Of a DNA stretch of 14,431 nt, positions 1-6,534 are shown piece after piece. The notes under the pieces are model-generated. The model searched no databases, was not told where the DNA came from, and saw only the letters and a list, made by a program, of their open reading frames with translations. This DNA comes from JBOHER01 sp050701115 (GTDB lineage Bacteria; Actinomycetota; Actinomycetes; Mycobacteriales; Pseudonocardiaceae), in NCBI GenBank assembly GCA_050701115.1, contig JBOHER010000003.1, forward strand, positions 1-14,431, read 5' to 3'. The translations under genes were made by a program, and so were the position numbers. Numbering within the stretch: position 1 is the stretch's first letter; the number at the start of each line of letters is the position of its first letter.

Positions 1-32
1 CTTCAGTGCCGCATATGCACCGAAGGCCACCT

Positions 33-1403
33 TCAGCTCGCGGGTGCGCCCAGGGTGGACAACGCGTCCTCGATCGCACGGTGGAACGTCGGGTATGCGT
101 AGATCATCTGCCGCAGCCGGTCGGTGAGCACCTCGGCGTGCACGGCGAGCGCGAGCGCACCGAGCACTTCGCCGCCGTACGGCCCCGCCGCCGTAGCCCC
201 TACCAGGACGCCACGATCGGCGTCCTCGACCAGCTTGATGAATCCGGCGTTGCCCGCTTTGTGAATCCATCCGCGCGCCGAACCGGGCAGGTCGGCCTTG
301 CCGATCCGGGTGGGCACGCCCTTCTCCCGTGCCTGCCGCTCGGTGAGCCCCACCGCGCCGACCTCGGGATCGGTGAACGTCACCCTGGGCACCGCGTGGT
401 ACTCGGCCTCGTGCAGCGCCTGGCCGAGGATGTCCTTGGTCGCGATCGCCGCCTGGTACATCGAGACGTGAGTGAACGCTCCCTTGCCAGTCACGTCGCC
501 GATCGCGTACACGCCGTCGGCGATGCGCATCCGCCCGTCGGGATCGAGGAACTTGGCCTTGATGTCCACGCCGAGCGAGCCGACACCAAGGGCGCCGAGC
601 TCCGCCTCCCGTCCGGTGGCGATGAGCAACTGCTCGGCATTCCGCCGCGACCCACCGAGGTCGATGGTGAATCCGTCGGTGGAATGGCTCGCCGAGCCCA
701 CCTGCACATCGGTGTGGATCACCAGCCCCTCGTCGGCGAGCACATCGGAGAGCAGCTCGCTCGCTTCCGGTTCTTCGCCGGACAGCAGGCGCGGGGCAGA
801 CTCGACGATCTCCACCTGGGTGCCGAACCGGGCGAATGCCTGCGCGAGCTCGACCCCGATGGCTCCGCCGCCGACCACGAGAAGCGATTCCGGCGCGCGC
901 TGGGCCGCGATCGCCTCCCGGTTGGTCCAGAACGGGGTTCCCTCGAGCCCGGTGATCGGCGGGATCGCGGGCCGGGTACCACTGTTGATCACAATCGCGC
1001 GCTCGGCGGTGAACTCCTCGCGGTCGTCCACCAGCACCGTGCGGGGGCCGGTGATGCGGGCTCGTCCACGGACGAACCGACCACCCTTCGTGACGAATCG
1101 ATCCACCGCGACCTGGTCGTTCCAGTTGTCGGTTGCCTCCGCGCGGATACGCGCCGCTACCGGGGACCAGTCCGGGCGAACTTCACTGGCCCCCGCCAGC
1201 GAGGGAATGCGCCGCCCCTCGGCCAAGGCGTCAGCCGCCCGGATCATCATCTTGCTGGGCACGCAGCCGTAGTAGGGGCACTCGCCACCCACCAGGTGGG
1301 CATCGATACCCAGCACCGCGAGCCCGGCTTCGGCGAGTTGTCCCGCCACGAACTCCCCGCCTGGGCCCATTCCGACCACGACGACATCGATGGTTTCCGC
1401 CAT
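33..1403 (-). CDS. FAD/NAD(P)-dependent disulfide oxidoreductase (dihydrolipoyl dehydrogenase-like)
   Basis: Class I pyridine nucleotide-disulfide oxidoreductase of 456 aa, probably cytosolic, moving electrons between NAD(P)H, FAD and an unidentified acceptor. The N-terminal FAD-binding loop GMGPGG is at residues 11-16 and the redox-disulfide motif GGECPYYGCVPSK holds Cys42 and Cys47. A second Rossmann loop (VVGGGAIGVE) binds the nicotinamide nucleotide, and YAIGDVTG is the second FAD contact. A dimerisation domain follows. In lipoamide dehydrogenases and mercuric reductases the C-terminus carries an HPT-x-x-E dyad. Here the same place reads YAYPTFHRAIE, so Tyr437 and Arg442 replace the acid-base His and Glu. 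This argues against a true lipoamide dehydrogenase; a quinone or other low-molecular-weight reductase is as likely. A longer frame runs back to 1505, but the Rossmann fold starts right after the ATG at 1403, so that start is used. Family certain, substrate unknown. Confidence 0.9.
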   Translation of the reverse strand: MAETIDVVVVGMGPGGEFVAGQLAEAGLAVLGIDAHLVGGECPYYGCVPSKMMIRAADALAEGRRIPSLAGASEVRPDWSPVAARIRAEATDNWNDQVAVDRFVTKGGRFVRGRARITGPRTVLVDDREEFTAERAIVINSGTRPAIPPITGLEGTPFWTNREAIAAQRAPESLLVVGGGAIGVELAQAFARFGTQVEIVESAPRLLSGEEPEASELLSDVLADEGLVIHTDVQVGSASHSTDGFTIDLGGSRRNAEQLLIATGREAELGALGVGSLGVDIKAKFLDPDGRMRIADGVYAIGDVTGKGAFTHVSMYQAAIATKDILGQALHEAEYHAVPRVTFTDPEVGAVGLTERQAREKGVPTRIGKADLPGSARGWIHKAGNAGFIKLVEDADRGVLVGATAAGPYGGEVLGALALAVHAEVLTDRLRQMIYAYPTFHRAIEDALSTLGAPAS

Positions 1404-1493
1404 GCGTCTCACGGTATGCGGAGTGCGGCCCACGCGCTGGCCATTGTGCGAGGTAGCGTGGTGGCTGAGCTGACAGGACAGTGAGGAGTGCGG
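1404..1493. promoter_or_regulatory. Divergent promoter spacer between oxidoreductase and siderophore-interacting gene
   Basis: These 90 nt separate two divergently transcribed flavoprotein genes and must contain both promoters unless one lies inside a gene. GAGGAG at 1483-1488 is a good ribosome binding site for a GTG at 1494 (5 nt spacing). It overlaps the earlier in-frame GTG at 1488, which has no site of its own. I see no confident -10/-35 pair and no iron-box palindrome. Confidence 0.45.
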
Positions 1494-2312
1494 GTGGCGG
1501 ACCAAGCGAAGTCCTCCAAAGTCAGGCCGCTGACCCGGTTACGCGTGTTGCGCGTCGAGCGACTCACTCCGCACATGATCAGGGTGGTGGCAGGCGGCGA
1601 AGGCCTGAGCACATTCGTGGCCAACGATTTCACCGATGCCTACGTCAAGATGCTGTTCCCGGCACCAGGAGTGCGTTATCCCGAGCCGTTCGACATGCAG
1701 CGGATCCGGGCTGAACTACCCCGCGAGCATTGGCCAAGGACCCGCAGCTACACGGTGCGCTACTACGACCCCGATGCGGGCGAACTGGCGCTCGACTTCG
1801 TCTACCACGACGACGAAGGGTTGGCCGGTCCGTGGGCTGCCTACGCCCGGGTCGGCGATGAGTTGCTGCTGCTGGGTCCCGGTGGAGCGTACGCTCCGTC
1901 CGAAGACGTCGACTGGCACCTGCTGGTCGGTGATGAGAGCGCCCTGCCCGCGATCAGCGCATCCCTGGAGGCGATGCCTGCGGGCGCGCTGGCGCAGGTC
2001 TTCGTCCAGGTGGACAACGAAGCCGAGGAGCTACCCCTTGCCACCAAGGGCAACGCGCACATCCGGTGGCTGCACCGCGAAGCACGCGAGGACATCGTCG
2101 AAGCGGTTCGCGCACTCGACTTCCCCGACGGCACTGTGCACGCGTTCGTGCACGGCGAGGCGGGTTTCGTCCGCGAACTGCGGCGGCATCTGCTCGACGA
2201 ACGGGGCGTCCGCAAGGATTTGCTGTCCATCTCCGGCTACTGGCGGCGCGGAAAGAACGACGAAGACTGGCGCGCCGAGAAGGCTGCCGAGAAGGCAGCG
2301 GAGCGAGACTGA
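1494..2312 (+). CDS. Siderophore-interacting FAD-binding protein (ferric-siderophore reductase, ViuB-like)
   Basis: A 272-aa flavoprotein of the siderophore-interacting (SIP/ViuB) family. Members use FAD and NAD(P)H to reduce ferric iron and release it from imported siderophores in the cytosol. The FAD-binding barrel covers about residues 10-130 and includes the R-x-Y-T signature in RSYTVR (84-89) and the flavin-side stretch GDELLLLGPGG. The nucleotide-binding half starts with GDESALP (about 146-152), the usual family form. The C-terminal GYWRRG at 248-253 is also characteristic. Length fits the family. The tail after it is charged and Lys/Ala/Glu-rich. GTG 1494 is preferred over GTG 1488 because GAGGAG sits 5 nt before it. 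The next gene follows after 19 nt on the same strand, so the two are probably co-transcribed. I see no siderophore synthesis or transport genes in the window. Confidence 0.92.
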   Translation: MADQAKSSKVRPLTRLRVLRVERLTPHMIRVVAGGEGLSTFVANDFTDAYVKMLFPAPGVRYPEPFDMQRIRAELPREHWPRTRSYTVRYYDPDAGELALDFVYHDDEGLAGPWAAYARVGDELLLLGPGGAYAPSEDVDWHLLVGDESALPAISASLEAMPAGALAQVFVQVDNEAEELPLATKGNAHIRWLHREAREDIVEAVRALDFPDGTVHAFVHGEAGFVRELRRHLLDERGVRKDLLSISGYWRRGKNDEDWRAEKAAEKAAERD

Positions 2313-2331
2313 GCCGGATTAGGCTCCGAGG

Positions 2332-3786
2332 GTGGACAGCGAGATCAGCCCGCCGGATTCCGAACATTCCTCGACACACGCACTGTTGAGCCTGCAACGC
2401 GCCGAATCCTCGCTCGTGCGGGCCGACCTGTCAGCACCTGGCGCACCCGCATCGGAGATCCGTGCGCTGCGCTATCTCCTCGGGTTTGCCCGGCTGACCG
2501 TGTTCCAGCCGGGAGCGGCGCTGGACGGACATCCCACTGACCGGACGGACGTCGACGTCGCCGCGGAGGTGGAGCCCTTCCGCGCACGGGTGCTGACCGA
2601 GCTCGCCGACCCGATTCGCCAGGAAAGCGACCCGGAACGCGGGATCCGGGTGGCACTCGACGCGCTCGCCAGGCTGGCCGATCCGCTCCGCGAAGTCCGC
2701 GGCGAGGTGCTACGCAGGCATGCCAATGACTTCACCGCCACCGAACTCGACGCTGAGTGCGGCCACAAACGACTGGTGATCGTCGGTGGCGGGGGCGGGG
2801 GTGCGGGCTGGGTCTACGTTGGCGCGTTCCGCAGGCTGGACCAGGCGGGCATCACACCGTCCTACATCATCGGGTCGTCCATGGGCGCGTTGATCGGGTT
2901 GCTGCGCAGCCGCTCCGTCGAGATCGACTGGAGCCACTACATCGCGCTCGCGCACGGGCTGGACCGCAGGAACCTGTTCAGCCCCATCAGCATCAAGCGC
3001 AAACACGGGCTGCCCGGGCTGCTCTCGCTGACGCTGAGCAGCTCGATCGGTCACCTGTTCACCCACGAGGACGGCACTCCGGTGCGGGTGAACCAGCTCG
3101 CGATCCCCTACGAGGGCGTGGTGGCCGGTGTGCGGCGCGCGGCCTTCGATCGGCTGCCCCGGCGGTTCAGGGCGACGGCGGCCAGCGTGATGCGCCGAGC
3201 TGCTCCCCTGGCCCGCTACTCGGCGCGCAGTCTGGCACCCGCGATCGCCACCCGGATGTGGCAGGTGGCAGCGTTCTTCGACCCACGCGTGGTCAAACCG
3301 ATCATCTTCGGCGCGGATCCTCTGACCGCGGAGTGCAACGTGGTGGATGTCGCGGGCTTCTCCGCTGCCATCCCCGGCGTGCTGCACTACGACATCGCTG
3401 ATGACGACGTGCGCATGCACGACCTCCTGCGCGAACTTGCCGACGGTGAGCACATCTCCGCGCTGGTCGATGGCGGCGTGGCCAGCAATGTGCCCGCCGA
3501 GCAGGCCTGGCGCAGGGTGCATGCGGGCAAGCTGGGCACCCGGAACGCCTTCGTGCTGGCCTGGGACTGCTTCCACCCGCAATGGGATCCCCGGCATCTA
3601 TGGCTGCAGCCGATCACGCAGGCGGTGGCACTGCAACAGGTGCGCAACGCCCCGTTCGCCGTGCCGGTTCCGACGCCGCCTTTGCCGTTCCCGACGCCGA
3701 CTTTGCCGTTCCCGACGCCGACTTTGCCGGTTCCAACGCCGACTTTGCCGGTTCCGACGCCGACTTTGCCGGTTCAACGCTGGTAA
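2332..3786 (+). CDS. Patatin-like phospholipase with a repeat-derived C-terminal tail
   Basis: A 484-aa patatin-like serine hydrolase, expected to cleave acyl esters of lipids with a Ser-Asp dyad. A glycine-rich oxyanion loop (VGGGGGGAGWVYVGA) lies near residue 150. The nucleophile elbow GSSMG is at 181-185 with Ser183, and the catalytic Asp is Asp380 in DGG (380-382). Residues 1-140 form a charged N-terminal region I cannot assign. The start GTG 2332 has GAGG directly abutting it, so initiation is uncertain by a few codons; it lies 19 nt after the siderophore-interacting gene and is probably in its operon. The C-terminus is odd: after LQQVRNAPFAVPVP the protein becomes about five copies of a PTPTLP(F/V) heptad encoded by a 21-nt tandem repeat, then ends at TAA. 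The native end may have been overwritten by the repeat. Both catalytic residues precede it, so activity may persist. No signal peptide or clear membrane helix. Confidence 0.85.
   Translation: MDSEISPPDSEHSSTHALLSLQRAESSLVRADLSAPGAPASEIRALRYLLGFARLTVFQPGAALDGHPTDRTDVDVAAEVEPFRARVLTELADPIRQESDPERGIRVALDALARLADPLREVRGEVLRRHANDFTATELDAECGHKRLVIVGGGGGGAGWVYVGAFRRLDQAGITPSYIIGSSMGALIGLLRSRSVEIDWSHYIALAHGLDRRNLFSPISIKRKHGLPGLLSLTLSSSIGHLFTHEDGTPVRVNQLAIPYEGVVAGVRRAAFDRLPRRFRATAASVMRRAAPLARYSARSLAPAIATRMWQVAAFFDPRVVKPIIFGADPLTAECNVVDVAGFSAAIPGVLHYDIADDDVRMHDLLRELADGEHISALVDGGVASNVPAEQAWRRVHAGKLGTRNAFVLAWDCFHPQWDPRHLWLQPITQAVALQQVRNAPFAVPVPTPPLPFPTPTLPFPTPTLPVPTPTLPVPTPTLPVQRW
3675..3778. repeat. 21-nt tandem repeat, array A, inside the patatin gene 3' end
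   Basis: Five consecutive units at 3675-3695, 3696-3716, 3717-3737, 3738-3758 and 3759-3778; the last is one base short. The core of most units is GCCGACTTTGCCG followed by TTCCCGAC or GTTCCGAC. A degenerate unit may precede at about 3657-3674. The unit is a multiple of three, so frames stay open through it. In the lipase frame it encodes PTPTLPF/PTPTLPV; in another plus frame it reads DADFAVP/DADFAGS. Units have no spacers, so it is not CRISPR. Confidence 0.9.
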
Positions 3787-3787
3787 C

Positions 3788-3870
3788 GGCCAACTCGGTG
3801 CCCCGGCGGGCCAACTCGGTGCCCCGGCGGGCCAACTCGGTGCCGATAAAGGCCAACACTCGGTAAGAAG
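3788..3870. repeat. 21-nt tandem repeat, array B, intergenic
   Basis: Three full units at 3788-3808, 3809-3829 and 3830-3850, then a degenerate fourth from 3851. Each unit is GGCCAACTCGGTGCC followed by a variable six: CCGGCG twice, then GATAAA. It begins two nucleotides after the lipase stop codon and ends 28 nt before the next gene. Sequence differs from array A although unit length is identical. I recall similar ANSVP-encoding units in Pseudonocardiales genomes, but cannot verify that here. Confidence 0.9.
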
Positions 3871-3897
3871 TCCCGGCGACTGGCACCATTGGCGAAC

Positions 3898-4989
3898 ATG
3901 ACTACAGCGGACACGACGACGATCAATTTCACCGGTGCTCATGGCACGGATCGTCCGGCACAACTGGACCTGCCCGCCGACGCACCCAGAGCGTTCGCGC
4001 TGTTCGCGCACGGTCTCCGTGACAACGGCGACGAGTCACCCTCGAATCGGATTGTCGACGCGCTCGCGGGTTCGGGGATCGGGGTGCTGAGTTTCGACTG
4101 CGGCGATCAGCGAGCCGCTGAGCACTCCGCCGACGACCTGCTGTCCGCTGCGGCCTACCTTCGAGACGCTCATGCCGCGCCGACCATCCTCATCGGGCAT
4201 TCGATCGGCGGATCGGCCGTGCTCTCGGTAGCGCATCGGCTCCCGGAGGTTCGCGCCGTGGTCACCATCGGATCGCCCGCAGCGCCCGAGCCGGATCGGA
4301 TCGGGAACGTCGGTACCGCCGTTCTCGTCGTGCATTCCCCGGACGATGAGGTCGTCTCCATCGACGAGGCCGGGAAGATCTTCCGGGCCGCCCGGCACCC
4401 CAAGTCGTTCGTCGCGGTCGAGGGAGCCGATCACCGGCTCAGCCGGGAAGCCGACGCGTCCTACCTCGGCATGCTGATTGCCGCCTGGGTGAGCCGGTAT
4501 GCGGCAGATCCCGCTGCGGTGCAGGCAGCAAGGCTCGCGCCCGCCGACGGTCCCGCCGAAGGCTCGGTCGAGGTGTCCGAGACCGGTGCGAGTAGATACG
4601 CCCAGCGCGTGCGGGTCGGCAACCATGTGTTGACCGCTGATGAACCCCGGCCGATCGGCGCGGACGCGGGACCCTCGCCCTACGACCTTCTGCTCGCCGG
4701 TCTCGGGTCCTGCACTTCGATGACGGTCCGCATGTACGCCGACCACAAGGGCTGGCCGTTGGAGCGGGTCACGGTGCGGCTGAGCCACTCGCGAGTGCAT
4801 GCCGACGACTGCGAGAATTGCGAGAGCGACGACCGCAAGGTGGACCGGATCAAGCGGGTAATTCGGTTCGACGGAACTCTGGACGCCGACCAACGGCAGC
4901 GGCTGCTCGAGATCGCCGATAAGTGCCCGGTGCATCGCACGCTGCAGTCGGACATCCTCATCGAGACCGAGGAGATCACTCCGAACTGA
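3898..4989 (+). CDS. Alpha/beta hydrolase-OsmC fusion protein
   Basis: A 363-aa two-domain protein. Residues about 10-200 form an alpha/beta hydrolase with nucleophile Ser102 in GHSIGG, acid Asp149 or Asp150 in SPDDEV, and His179 in GADHRLS. Residues about 225-363 form an OsmC/Ohr-like domain with the two conserved redox cysteines, Cys272 in GSCTSM and Cys343 in KCPVHR. OsmC/Ohr proteins reduce organic hydroperoxides using these cysteines; in the fusion the hydrolase may first cleave an ester or lipid peroxide, which is inference. Many relatives carry FAHCFTC in the oxyanion-loop region; here it reads FAHGLRDNGD, without those cysteines. An earlier in-frame TTG at 3889 is not used because ATG 3898 starts closer to the domain. 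No strong ribosome binding site precedes the ATG, so a leaderless or weakly translated mRNA is possible. Upstream lies repeat array B; downstream is a stress-type membrane protein gene. Confidence 0.88.
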   Translation: MTTADTTTINFTGAHGTDRPAQLDLPADAPRAFALFAHGLRDNGDESPSNRIVDALAGSGIGVLSFDCGDQRAAEHSADDLLSAAAYLRDAHAAPTILIGHSIGGSAVLSVAHRLPEVRAVVTIGSPAAPEPDRIGNVGTAVLVVHSPDDEVVSIDEAGKIFRAARHPKSFVAVEGADHRLSREADASYLGMLIAAWVSRYAADPAAVQAARLAPADGPAEGSVEVSETGASRYAQRVRVGNHVLTADEPRPIGADAGPSPYDLLLAGLGSCTSMTVRMYADHKGWPLERVTVRLSHSRVHADDCENCESDDRKVDRIKRVIRFDGTLDADQRQRLLEIADKCPVHRTLQSDILIETEEITPN

Positions 4990-5011
4990 TCGAGATTGTC
5001 GGGCAAACCGG

Positions 5012-5036
5012 GGTTAGCCAGCGGTCTACCGGGTAC
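5012..5036 (+). promoter_or_regulatory. Candidate sigma-B/sigma-F-type promoter
   Basis: GGTT at 5012-5015 and GGGTAC at 5031-5036, separated by 15 nt, fit the actinobacterial general-stress pattern GNNT-N14-16-GGGTAY. Transcription would start near 5043, about 30 nt before the small membrane protein gene. The pattern is loose and a few chance matches are expected in a window this size; position just before a gene is what supports it. Confidence 0.4.
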
Positions 5037-5065
5037 TCCATTTCACTCTTTCGAGTGTAATGGAG
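5036..5065 (+). promoter_or_regulatory. Near-perfect 13-bp inverted repeat over the ribosome binding site
   Basis: CTCCATTTCACTC (5036-5048) is the reverse complement of GAGTGTAATGGAG (5053-5065) except for one position, with the four-base loop TTTC. The right arm contains the GGAG ribosome binding site of the gene starting at 5072. In a transcript that includes both arms the site would be hidden. If transcription starts near 5043, the left arm is mostly absent, so a DNA operator role is equally possible. There is no T-run, so it is not a typical terminator for the upstream gene. Confidence 0.6.
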
Positions 5066-5071
5066 CGACAC

Positions 5072-5227
5072 GTGATCATCCTGGGTCTCATCTTCCTGGT
5101 CGTCGGCTTGATCCTGAAGATCAACATCCTGTGGACCATCGGCATCGTTCTTCTGATCATCGGCGCCGTCCTCTACCTGCTCGGCGCGCTCAACCGTCCG
5201 GTCATGGGCCGGAAGCACTACTTCTGA
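5072..5227 (+). CDS. Small membrane protein, DUF6131-like
   Basis: A 51-aa protein consisting almost entirely of two hydrophobic helices: IILGLIFLVVGLIL, a short KINILWT turn, then IGIVLLIIGAVLYLLG, ending in a basic tail NRPVMGRKHYF. The pattern (MIILG-like start, one helix, K-I-x-I-L-W-T-I-G-I, second helix, short basic aromatic tail) matches the actinobacterial DUF6131 family of unknown function as I know it. GTG 5072 is chosen over the in-frame ATG 5060 because GGAG at 5062-5065 lies 6 nt before it and because family members start at this residue. It has its own promoter-like sequence and inverted repeat upstream. It converges with the dehydrogenase gene 45 nt downstream. Confidence 0.75.
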   Translation: MIILGLIFLVVGLILKINILWTIGIVLLIIGAVLYLLGALNRPVMGRKHYF

Positions 5228-5272
5228 TCGGGCGCTCGACGGCACCTGACGCCACCCGGGCGGCTGAGGCGT

Positions 5273-6202
5273 TCACGCGCTCCGCAAAGGCTCGACTCGC
5301 CCACCTGCCGCCCCACCGGACGCATCAGGGATGCGCAGCCACTTGCGCTGCCGTGGCGGCACCTGCTTCTCCAGGCCGTAGGGCTCGAGGTGCGCACCGA
5401 AGACCTCGTCGAACGCCGTGTACACGCTGTCGTAGTCCCAGCACTCTCGCTCCAGGATCGGCGCCTTGAGATACGGCTGGCCGATGATGTGCAGTTGCCG
5501 TCCGTTGCAGCGGATCATCTGTCCCGTGATGCCTGCCGAGGCGTCACCCAGCAGGTACAACACCAGCGGAGCGACCCGATCCGGTGTGCGATCCGGCGGG
5601 CAGTTGCGTAGCGCGCGCTCGGATTTCCGCACCATCCGGGTGTGCGCCAGCGGGCATACGGCGTTGACCCTGATGCCCACATCTTCCATGTCCAGCGCCC
5701 ACGAGTAGGTCAGCGAGGCCACCGCGCCCTTGCTCGAGGCGTACGCGCCGAGCTTGCGCTGGCCGAGCGACGCACCGGACGAGATGTTCACGATCGATCC
5801 ACCACCGGACTCCGCCATCACGGCAGCGGCGGCCATCCCGGTGTAGAGCACGCCGAGCACATTGACCTCGATCAGCTCCCGCACCCGGGCGGGATCGTCG
5901 TGCCAGGGCAACGCCTCATAGTTCAGCGCGGCGTTGTTGACCAACCCGTTGACCGTGCCGAACGCGCCGACACACGCCTGCACAATGCCCTGCGCCTGGT
6001 CCGGATCGGTCACCGTATGCCCGCTGACCACGGCACGACCACCGTGCTGGCGAATGGTGTTCGCGGTGCGCTCCGCGCACTCGACGTCGATGTCATTGAC
6101 CAGGACCTTGGCCCCATACCGTGCGGCCTGCACCGCGAACGCGGCCCCGAGCCCGCGACCAGCGCCGGTCACCACAACCGCTTTACCTTCGAGCGTGCTC
6201 AT
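5273..6202 (-). CDS. Short-chain dehydrogenase/reductase (SDR) with C-terminal extension
   Basis: A 309-aa NAD(P)-dependent oxidoreductase of the SDR family, cytosolic, acting on an alcohol or ketone not identifiable from sequence. The classical cofactor motif TGAGRGLG is at 12-19 and NNA at 89-91. The catalytic set is Ser141/Ser142, Tyr154 and Lys158 (YASSK). Two things depart from the classical pattern. The usual PG after the substrate loop is CPLAHTRM (Pro184 then Leu). The last Rossmann strand, normally ending in a DGG-like turn, reads GQMIRCNGRQL and is followed by about 60 extra residues rich in aromatic and charged positions. Such extended SDRs occur in actinobacterial lipid or steroid catabolism, but no such pathway is visible nearby. 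The ATG has GGAGTGAAGAAAG upstream. It is divergent from a broken transporter gene. Confidence 0.88.
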   Translation of the reverse strand: MSTLEGKAVVVTGAGRGLGAAFAVQAARYGAKVLVNDIDVECAERTANTIRQHGGRAVVSGHTVTDPDQAQGIVQACVGAFGTVNGLVNNAALNYEALPWHDDPARVRELIEVNVLGVLYTGMAAAAVMAESGGGSIVNISSGASLGQRKLGAYASSKGAVASLTYSWALDMEDVGIRVNAVCPLAHTRMVRKSERALRNCPPDRTPDRVAPLVLYLLGDASAGITGQMIRCNGRQLHIIGQPYLKAPILERECWDYDSVYTAFDEVFGAHLEPYGLEKQVPPRQRKWLRIPDASGGAAGGRVEPLRSA

Positions 6203-6534
6203 CTTTCTTCACTCCAAGCGCCAACCCCGACACGACCGACCTGCTCGGCCGCTACTGGCCTCTCAGTTCAGTGTTCGTCCGCTCCGCGCGACCTGCGGTG
6301 ATCTTTCGACAAGCGGTCCCCCTACCGCGTTAAGCGAATACACCGCGATCAGCCCGGCGATACATCGGAGCCGATCACTCAGTGCTCCTGCCAGCGCAAA
6401 CTATGTCACGTATTGTGTCCGCATCAGTACTATGCGAGATCAACTCCAGAGATGACACAGTTGTCGCGCGGAAGGAAACCGCGTCATCGCGAACGTTTCC
6501 CTAGGTCGCACAGGCACATAAGCGCAGCGGGGAG
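6203..6534. other. 332-nt divergent intergenic spacer
   Basis: No credible gene is visible on either strand. It must contain the dehydrogenase promoter and probably the former transporter promoter. An inverted repeat CGCAT (6420-6424) / ATGCG (6432-6436) with a 7-nt spacer containing AGTACT lies near the middle of the right half and could be a repressor site. GGGGAGG at 6529-6535 is the ribosome binding site of the transporter pseudogene. I see no riboswitch or terminator. Confidence 0.5.

Noticed and set aside
6..1484. Long plus-strand frame antisense to the disulfide oxidoreductase
   Set aside because: It has no recognisable motif, while the opposite strand encodes a full flavoprotein with all cofactor motifs. 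A typical high-GC shadow frame.
2710..3597. Minus-strand 295-codon frame under the lipase gene
   Set aside because: Low-complexity His/Arg/Gly composition and no domain; the plus strand carries the patatin catalytic residues.
3675..3870. CRISPR array
   Set aside because: The repeats are directly contiguous with no unique spacers, and no cas gene is present.
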